Shown here one piece after another: positions 42,100 to 47,497 of a stretch of DNA of 47,497 bases (its first letter is position 1; each line of letters starts with the position of its first letter). The position numbers were made by a program, and so were the translations under genes. Below the pieces are notes generated by a model. That model ran no database searches. It worked only from the letters and a program-made list of their open reading frames with translations, and was not told the DNA's origin. Origin of the DNA: Robinsoniella sp. GTDB taxonomy: Bacteria > Bacillota > Clostridia > Lachnospirales > Lachnospiraceae. Location: positions 1-47,497 of the forward strand of contig JALEVQ010000107.1 of assembly GCA_022788205.1 (NCBI GenBank). The letters are read 5' to 3'.

Positions 42100-43101
42100 A
42101 TGAGTGAGTATAGTATCCTTCCGTTGATCAATTCATCGTTTCAACCGGGTGAAGCGAATAAGATAGTAGCTGGTTTTGAAGACAGGGATTTCCAGGAGAT
42201 TGCACGTGCTGAATATTATTATTTTACCGGACAGGCAGAAAAATGCAGTCATATAGCAGAACGTTACCTGGTGAGCCATAATATAAAACTGAAGATGTCA
42301 TCCTGCTTGTTATATGTATATTCTAATATGACACTTGGCAGAGCAGTTGCTTCCAGAAAAGGGATGAGGGAGATTCAGGAATGTCTTGAAAAAGAAATGA
42401 AAAATCCTTCATCCGCTGAGAATAGGGCTATCAGTGTATTTGCGGGATATATGTCTTCTGTACTTTTACATCTTCCTGTAAATGAACTTCCGGATGTGGG
42501 GCTTTATGCACCAACATTGCCGCCTGGAATTAAGATGTTTTCTGCTTATGTAACAGCCCACATGGCATATTTAAAAGGAGAGTATGGAAGAGCACTTGGA
42601 ATTTGTGAGGCGGTACTAATGTTCAGGAATGGTACATATCCTATTAGTATGATTTATCTGTATTGTATGATTGCAATGTGTCAAATGAATCTGAAATATC
42701 AGCAGAAAGCAAAAGATGCATTGATGGTGGCATGGAATATGGCGAAAGAAGACGAATTTCTGGAACCTTTTATTGAACATCATGGTTTGCTGCAGGGACT
42801 TCTTGAGTCATGTATCCGCAAGGAAGATTCAGAACTGTATAACAAATTATCTGATAAAGTCATTGCATTTAGCAGGGGATGGATGGCAATCCACAATCCG
42901 ATGTCAGAAAATTCAGTAACGGACGCATTATCCACCGTAGAATTTTCGATTGCCATGCTGGCAAGCCGTGACTGGAATAACCAGGAAATCGCCGATTATC
43001 TGGGATTTTCACCAAATACGGTTAAAACTTATCTGAGCAGGATTTATGTGAAACTGAATATAAAAAAGAGGGATGAATTAAAAAATCATATGCTGAAATA
43101 G
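42100..43101 (+). CDS. LuxR-type transcriptional regulator
   Basis: A 333-residue protein: a long helical N-terminal part (about 1-265) without a receiver domain, possibly TPR-like (AENRAISVFAGYMSSVLLHL; GEYGRALGICEAVLMFRNG), and a C-terminal LuxR HTH (IADYLGFSPNTVKTYLSRIY, about 300-320). GGAGG at 42084-42088 fixes the start. This is like the stand-alone MalT/AlkB-like LuxR regulators of gut Firmicutes. It lies directly upstream of the Ntn-hydrolase gene, so that may be its target. Base composition is AT-richer than the left part of the window. Confidence 0.82.
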   Translation: MSEYSILPLINSSFQPGEANKIVAGFEDRDFQEIARAEYYYFTGQAEKCSHIAERYLVSHNIKLKMSSCLLYVYSNMTLGRAVASRKGMREIQECLEKEMKNPSSAENRAISVFAGYMSSVLLHLPVNELPDVGLYAPTLPPGIKMFSAYVTAHMAYLKGEYGRALGICEAVLMFRNGTYPISMIYLYCMIAMCQMNLKYQQKAKDALMVAWNMAKEDEFLEPFIEHHGLLQGLLESCIRKEDSELYNKLSDKVIAFSRGWMAIHNPMSENSVTDALSTVEFSIAMLASRDWNNQEIADYLGFSPNTVKTYLSRIYVKLNIKKRDELKNHMLK

Positions 43102-43211
43102 GCAGAATATACTTTTTGGTATCGAAACGGAGATTACGTTGAAGAAGTCAATATGATAAAATTTTTATATACAGAAATCACCAACAAAATTTGATATTTA
43201 TAGGGGGTATT

Positions 43212-44330
43212 ATGTTGAAATTAGATGATGAACGTAAATCTACGGTCAACAGCATTAAGCCTGTAACGGATTATGCTAACTATAATTTGTTTCAAATGGA
43301 CATAAGGTATGAATACAATTTGATTCAGATTATTAATGAGATTAGCACGTATAATCATTCGGAGCATCCAATATTGAATGACCAAATAGTAAGTGCCGCT
43401 ATTTTCAGAGAAGCAATGGGAATTCCTGGAAAAATTGATTTTAATTCTTTTGGATGTACTGCTTTTAAAATGGTAGATAATAACACCGTCAGAATGGGCA
43501 GAAACTATGATTTTAAAAATGATACTTCGTGTATGCTTGTTAAGTGCCATCCAAAAGGCATGCATTCTTCTGTTGCCTTTGCAGCATTAGATAATATTCA
43601 TGCAAATCATTTGGACAATAACTATGAAAAATATGCATGTTTAGCGGCTCCTTTTATTTGTTTGGATGGGATAAACAGTGCAGGAGTGTCTATAGCCGTC
43701 CTGACTCTTGATAGTGAGCCAGTATTTGAGCATGATGATAATAAGTCTACGATTGCGACAACATTGGCGATTAGGGCTGTATTAGATGAAGCAGATAGTG
43801 CGGATCATGCTGTAAGAATATTAGAAAGATATAATATGTATGCCACAGGAGGGAGAGATTATCATTTCTTTATACTTGATGCAGATGGCAACTGCCGTGT
43901 TGTTGAATATATTTATGATGATGAATCTGGAAAACGAACGTTTAAATCTACATATGAAGTTAAAAGCTATGGACACAAAGAAGAATTACAGTGTGCTACG
44001 AATTTCTTTATAAACTATATAGATAAAGTTGCACCGGGAAAGAAAAATGGCATCTATGGACATGGAAAAGACAGGTATAATGCTGTGTTGGATATCATAG
44101 ACAAACACAATAATAATTGTGGAAATGATGAGGTCTGGGAAGCTTTAAAAGCAAGCGCACAGCTTCCTGGAGACGATGCGACAAGTAATACACAATGGTC
44201 TGTTGTATATGAAAATATTTCTGCTCTTAATCCATTTTCTGATTTTAACGCTACTGCACAAATCGCTTTAAAAAGAGATTTTAGAAACAAGTGGAGTTAT
44301 GATTCATTAAAAGGTATAAGAAAACTTTGA
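43212..44330 (+). CDS. Linear amide C-N hydrolase (choloylglycine hydrolase/Ntn family)
   Basis: A 372-residue member of the Ntn-hydrolase superfamily that splits linear amide bonds (bile salts, penicillin V, N-acyl amino acids). The candidate nucleophile is C82 in SFGCTAFKM, with R97 and D100 in MGRNYDF; the family needs cleavage before this cysteine, so an 81-residue propeptide is implied. Classic bile salt hydrolases start at Cys2, so this long leader makes it more like the acid ceramidase/AAT-type branch. AGGGGG lies before ATG 43212. No signal peptide. The LuxR gene is 110 bp upstream. Substrate unknown. Confidence 0.82.
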   Translation: MLKLDDERKSTVNSIKPVTDYANYNLFQMDIRYEYNLIQIINEISTYNHSEHPILNDQIVSAAIFREAMGIPGKIDFNSFGCTAFKMVDNNTVRMGRNYDFKNDTSCMLVKCHPKGMHSSVAFAALDNIHANHLDNNYEKYACLAAPFICLDGINSAGVSIAVLTLDSEPVFEHDDNKSTIATTLAIRAVLDEADSADHAVRILERYNMYATGGRDYHFFILDADGNCRVVEYIYDDESGKRTFKSTYEVKSYGHKEELQCATNFFINYIDKVAPGKKNGIYGHGKDRYNAVLDIIDKHNNNCGNDEVWEALKASAQLPGDDATSNTQWSVVYENISALNPFSDFNATAQIALKRDFRNKWSYDSLKGIRKL

Positions 44331-44985
44331 GGCAATTAGAGAAGAATAGCGAACCAAACGGCATTTTGTAAAGTTTCTTGAGGGAATACTGGATATCCTA
44401 TCGATCAATCTGGATCTTTGAGTCATAACAGGCACCTCAACCTTCTTTACAACTCAATCATAGATCTAATATTGACATATATGATGTCATTTACTTATCT
44501 AGCAACATTTATGGTGAATTTAGCCAAAATATTTATCAAAAAAATCAATCTATGCTAAAATAATAAGTGAAAATAAATAAAGTAGAAAGGAGCGATGAAA
44601 GAGAATCAGCAGGTTACGATTTCGAATTCAGATATAGAGCATCCAATGGATTGCAATAACAAATGAACAGAGAAGATATCGTTAAGTAAAATAGAAAGAA
44701 TAAATAAGAACACAATGAAGTGAAAAAAATTGGTTGATCACATCGGCAAAAAAATAGCTGTAAATCAAAATTAAAAATGAAATTAAATCAATGAATTGTA
44801 AAAAAAATAGAATCAACCGCATATGGTGTATGCAAAATACACAATAGAAAGATATCGAAAGAAAACCAAAGATTCGAAGTGCATCCTATTTCAGATTCAG
44901 TAAAAAAGAACAGAACAATCATTCAATGAAAGAGCGTATTTTTGTATTATTTTTTGAACAACAATTTTAAGAGGGAGGACTACTG
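44331..44985 (+). other. 655-bp AT-rich gene-poor region before the adhesin
   Basis: No ORF of convincing size or ribosome site before GAGGGAGG at 44971-44978. A weak -10-like sequence TAAAAT lies near 44553-44558. The stretch is very A-rich and has many stops in all frames. It could be a long 5' UTR or decayed coding sequence. No repeat or known RNA was recognised. Confidence 0.5.
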
Positions 44986-47497
44986 ATGCAGAAAGGTATT
45001 AAAAAACTGCTCAGTGTTTTGATCGTTTTCGGTATGGTCGTTTCAACGTTCACTTCTTCCGTTACACCAACGTATGGAGAAGATATTAAAGAACAACCAA
45101 CAACGGCAGAAACGCCATCGACCGAGGAGGCGAATCAAACAACTGAATCGAATGTTCCACAAAAGACAGATACATCTCCGTCTGAACAAACGACAACAGA
45201 ACCACAGGCAACAACGGAAGTTGAGACAACCCCACAGGAAGAACCAACAACCCAAACAGCAACCAATGAAGAGGATACAAACACAACAAGCAATGAAGAA
45301 GAAAAAGTATCCTATCCCGCACAAAATTTTTCGAAGAGTGCAGGGAAAATAACGGTTCATGTCAGTGCGGTGGAAGGAATATTCCCGGAAGGCACGACAA
45401 TGACAATCACGCCTGTATCGAGTACGAAAGCAACACAAATTGCGAAACAAACGATTACAGGAAATGAAAAAGTAGAAGATGCGATTGGTGTAGATATTAC
45501 ATTCTATGATTCTTCGGGCAAAGAAATCGAGCCAAAAGATGGACAGGGTGTACAAGTAAACATGCAATTAAATGAGAGTTTGAAGGGTAAAGATTTTACC
45601 GTTGTCCATCAAGAAGACAATGGTACCGTTCAAACCGTATCTCAGAATGCTTCCGCACAAGGCGCAACCTTTCAAGCCAATGCCTTTTCTATCTATGTAA
45701 TTACTGGTATTGGAACGGAGGATGAAGATCCTGCCGTGGCGACGTATCAATTCCACGATGCCAATGGTGATGTATATTCTACTCAAAAGGTGAAAAATGG
45801 TGAGATTTTAACAGCACCAGAAACACCAGAAAAAGAAGGTAATATTTTTAAAGGATGGGCAACCAGTCAAGGTGCGAGTGAAGCCAACTTTGATATTACG
45901 AAACCGGTCACGGTTGAGAAGACTTCGACAGTTGACGTATATCCTGTCTTTTCACAAAAGTTATATGTATTCTTTACAGATAAGACAGGTCGTGTTTTCA
46001 ATACCAAAGAGGGAGTACCGGGCGATGTCATTACGATTTCCGATGTTTCGGTACCATTGGGATCAGAAGAATCCGTAACTGGTTGGTATACAGATAAAGC
46101 GTTGACCAACGCAGTTACTGAGGTAACTTTATCGGATCACAATGTGACATTATATCCGAAAATTGAAAAAGGTCATTATTTATATTTTTCAACCGGAGAT
46201 AATGCTTCATATATCGAACCGGAATTTGTAGCCGCTGGAAAACAAACCCAAAAACCAAACGATCCAACGCGTCCAGGTTATACATTTAAAGGGTGGTCGA
46301 CCACAGAGGGTGGATCCGTAAACTATCATTTTGGACAAATGATGAGTGATAATCAAACGATCTATGCCGTATGGTCTGCCAATACGGATACATCTTATAC
46401 AGTCATCTATTGGAAACAATCCATCAATGATAGTAAGGATGCAACCGATAGCAGTAAGACCTATGATTACGAAAATTCCGAAACACGTACAGGCCAAACC
46501 GGAGATGTGGTTTCTCCATCTTATTCGGATCGAAATCAAGACTATACGGGTTTCCGTTACAATGCATCGAAATCCACGTCCGTTAGTATCAATGGTGATG
46601 GGACAACCGTATTAAATGTTTATTACGATCGTGTTTCGATGACCATCCATTTCCAAGAACGGTCTTTTTGGGGTGGTACTACGACGCTTTATACCTTTAC
46701 CGGTTTATATGGCCAGACATTGGAACAGAATGGATATAGCTGGCCATCACCAGGTAATGGAAAATGTTGGCAAGAGAGTGATAATACTATACTTACTTTC
46801 TTGGATGCGTTTATTTTTGACAAGCTGACACATACAACGGATGGAAACGGAAATCAAACATTAACGCTAACAAAAGAGGATTACTCTGCAGTACGTACCA
46901 TTCACCATTACAAACAAAATTTAAATGGCTCCTATACGACACCTACCAATTCTACGCAGGCAGGTAATGGAAGCTTTACGTTCACGAATAAATATACGGG
47001 ATTTACGGTTTCCCAATATCGTTTAGGAAGTAATGGTTCATGGACAAATACCAGTGCAGGTCAATCGGTACCTGGAAGCAGACAAGATCTTTATGTGCGG
47101 TATACAAGAAATAGTTATGAATTGGCATTCTATAACTATAATGGTGTATCGAGAGAGGAATCCGTTCTGTATGAACAATCATTAAATTCGTTTGCGAACT
47201 ATACACCAGCTCGTCCTTCGGGAATTCCAGATAGTTTTACTTTCCAGGGATGGTATAAAGATCCCGAAACGACACAAAAATTTGATTTCCATTCGGTGAT
47301 GCCAGCAGCGGGGTTGACCCTGTATGCAAAATGGGCAGCACCGACGTATACGGCAACCATTCATACGACAATGAGTGGTGATGGAATGACAATTCCAATC
47401 GATGTCCAGTATGGAGAAAAAATCAATCCTTCGCTTTTACCAACTGTAAAAGATGCAGATGGAAATATTCTATCGGAAGGATCTGGCACCATTATCA
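44986..47497 (+). CDS. Large surface protein with InlB-type (List_Bact) repeats, 3' end beyond the window
   Basis: Open from ATG 44986 (GAGGGAGG 8 bp upstream) for 837 codons to the window edge, with no stop. The signal peptide runs MQKGIKKLLSVLIVFGMVVS with cleavage near PTYGE. A Thr/Glu/Gln-rich linker follows (about 30-110). Then comes a domain with FFPEG-like EGIFPEGTTMTITPV, followed by several repeats of the InlB B type: the pattern is GY-F-GW---GG---F---M-----T-YA-W, for example PGYTFKGWSTTEGG with IYAVWSAN and TFQGWYKDPETTQKFDF with LYAKWAAP. Such proteins are wall-anchored adhesins; an LPxTG end would lie outside. Codons differ from the rest: Gln is mainly CAA and Pro CCA, suggesting transfer from a different lineage, perhaps Erysipelotrichia-like. 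Confidence 0.85.
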   Translation, partial: MQKGIKKLLSVLIVFGMVVSTFTSSVTPTYGEDIKEQPTTAETPSTEEANQTTESNVPQKTDTSPSEQTTTEPQATTEVETTPQEEPTTQTATNEEDTNTTSNEEEKVSYPAQNFSKSAGKITVHVSAVEGIFPEGTTMTITPVSSTKATQIAKQTITGNEKVEDAIGVDITFYDSSGKEIEPKDGQGVQVNMQLNESLKGKDFTVVHQEDNGTVQTVSQNASAQGATFQANAFSIYVITGIGTEDEDPAVATYQFHDANGDVYSTQKVKNGEILTAPETPEKEGNIFKGWATSQGASEANFDITKPVTVEKTSTVDVYPVFSQKLYVFFTDKTGRVFNTKEGVPGDVITISDVSVPLGSEESVTGWYTDKALTNAVTEVTLSDHNVTLYPKIEKGHYLYFSTGDNASYIEPEFVAAGKQTQKPNDPTRPGYTFKGWSTTEGGSVNYHFGQMMSDNQTIYAVWSANTDTSYTVIYWKQSINDSKDATDSSKTYDYENSETRTGQTGDVVSPSYSDRNQDYTGFRYNASKSTSVSINGDGTTVLNVYYDRVSMTIHFQERSFWGGTTTLYTFTGLYGQTLEQNGYSWPSPGNGKCWQESDNTILTFLDAFIFDKLTHTTDGNGNQTLTLTKEDYSAVRTIHHYKQNLNGSYTTPTNSTQAGNGSFTFTNKYTGFTVSQYRLGSNGSWTNTSAGQSVPGSRQDLYVRYTRNSYELAFYNYNGVSREESVLYEQSLNSFANYTPARPSGIPDSFTFQGWYKDPETTQKFDFHSVMPAAGLTLYAKWAAPTYTATIHTTMSGDGMTIPIDVQYGEKINPSLLPTVKDADGNILSEGSGTII

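Noticed and set aside
1-47497. CRISPR arrays, tRNA or rRNA genes
   Set aside because: No regularly spaced repeats, cloverleaf or rRNA sequence was seen by eye on either strand.

Overview
The window looks like the chromosome of a low-to-mid GC gut Firmicute, most like the Lachnospiraceae (Clostridia). Pointers are AGGAGG-type ribosome binding sites, TTGACA/TATAAT promoters, a clostridial urease operon with a UreI-type urea channel, YARHG-domain secreted protein, MalEFG/GH42 sugar locus and TraX-like protein. The family assignment is inference; no rRNA, tRNA or CRISPR array was recognised.

Layout. (1) 0.2-6.3 kb: urease operon ureA-ureB-ureC-ureI-ureE-ureF-ureG-ureD. It starts at a near-consensus promoter, followed by a structured leader that ends in an intrinsic terminator. 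The leader looks like a metal-type (NiCo-like) riboswitch or attenuator. (2) 6.4-9.6 kb: a large secreted GH3 glycosidase. (3) 9.7-17.1 kb: a tight six-gene operon of a circularly permuted ATP-grasp ligase, an alpha-E protein, a transglutaminase-like protease, two AstE/AspA-type M14 proteins (the second without its zinc ligands) and a PEP/pyruvate-binding-domain protein. It probably makes and trims an unknown amide-linked product. (4) 17.2-18.4 kb: an exported protein with three YARHG repeats.

(5) 18.64-35.99 kb: what I read as an unrecognised 17,353-bp integrative element. Its two ends cut an ABC permease gene of the SsuC/TauC type in the same codon. The last 34 codons lie at 18537-18638 and the first 230 at 35992-36681, both on the minus strand. 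Removing one AAA-to-AAA interval restores a 264-residue permease in frame. Joining the element ends rebuilds a 56-bp imperfect palindrome with 22-bp arms (18/22 matching) centred on that AAA, as expected for a serine-integrase attP. A large serine recombinase sits 0.3 kb inside the left end. The cargo is metabolic: LacI-type repressor with two operators, MalEFG-like sugar transporter, TraX-like membrane protein, GH42 beta-galactosidase, ornithine cyclodeaminase-like enzyme and three exported proteins. I see no phage or conjugation genes.

(6) 36.0-37.4 kb: the rest of the broken ABC operon, with an ATPase whose Walker A motif is damaged. (7) 37.7-39.7 kb: a minus-strand operon of a DNA-binding-like protein, a membrane-anchored Ser/Thr kinase and a small membrane protein. 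(8) 39.8-40.4 kb: a small protein convergent with an XRE regulator. (9) 40.5-47.5 kb: a foreign-looking, AT-richer stretch with an IS1380-type transposase, a LuxR-type regulator, an Ntn/choloylglycine-hydrolase-like enzyme, a 655-bp gene-poor leader and the 5' part of a large InlB-repeat surface protein with different codon use, open to the window edge.

How the genes work together: urea enters through UreI, is split by UreABC, and UreE/F/G/D load the nickel; no nickel transporter is in the window. In the element, MalEFG would import galactosides for GH42 under LacI-type control.
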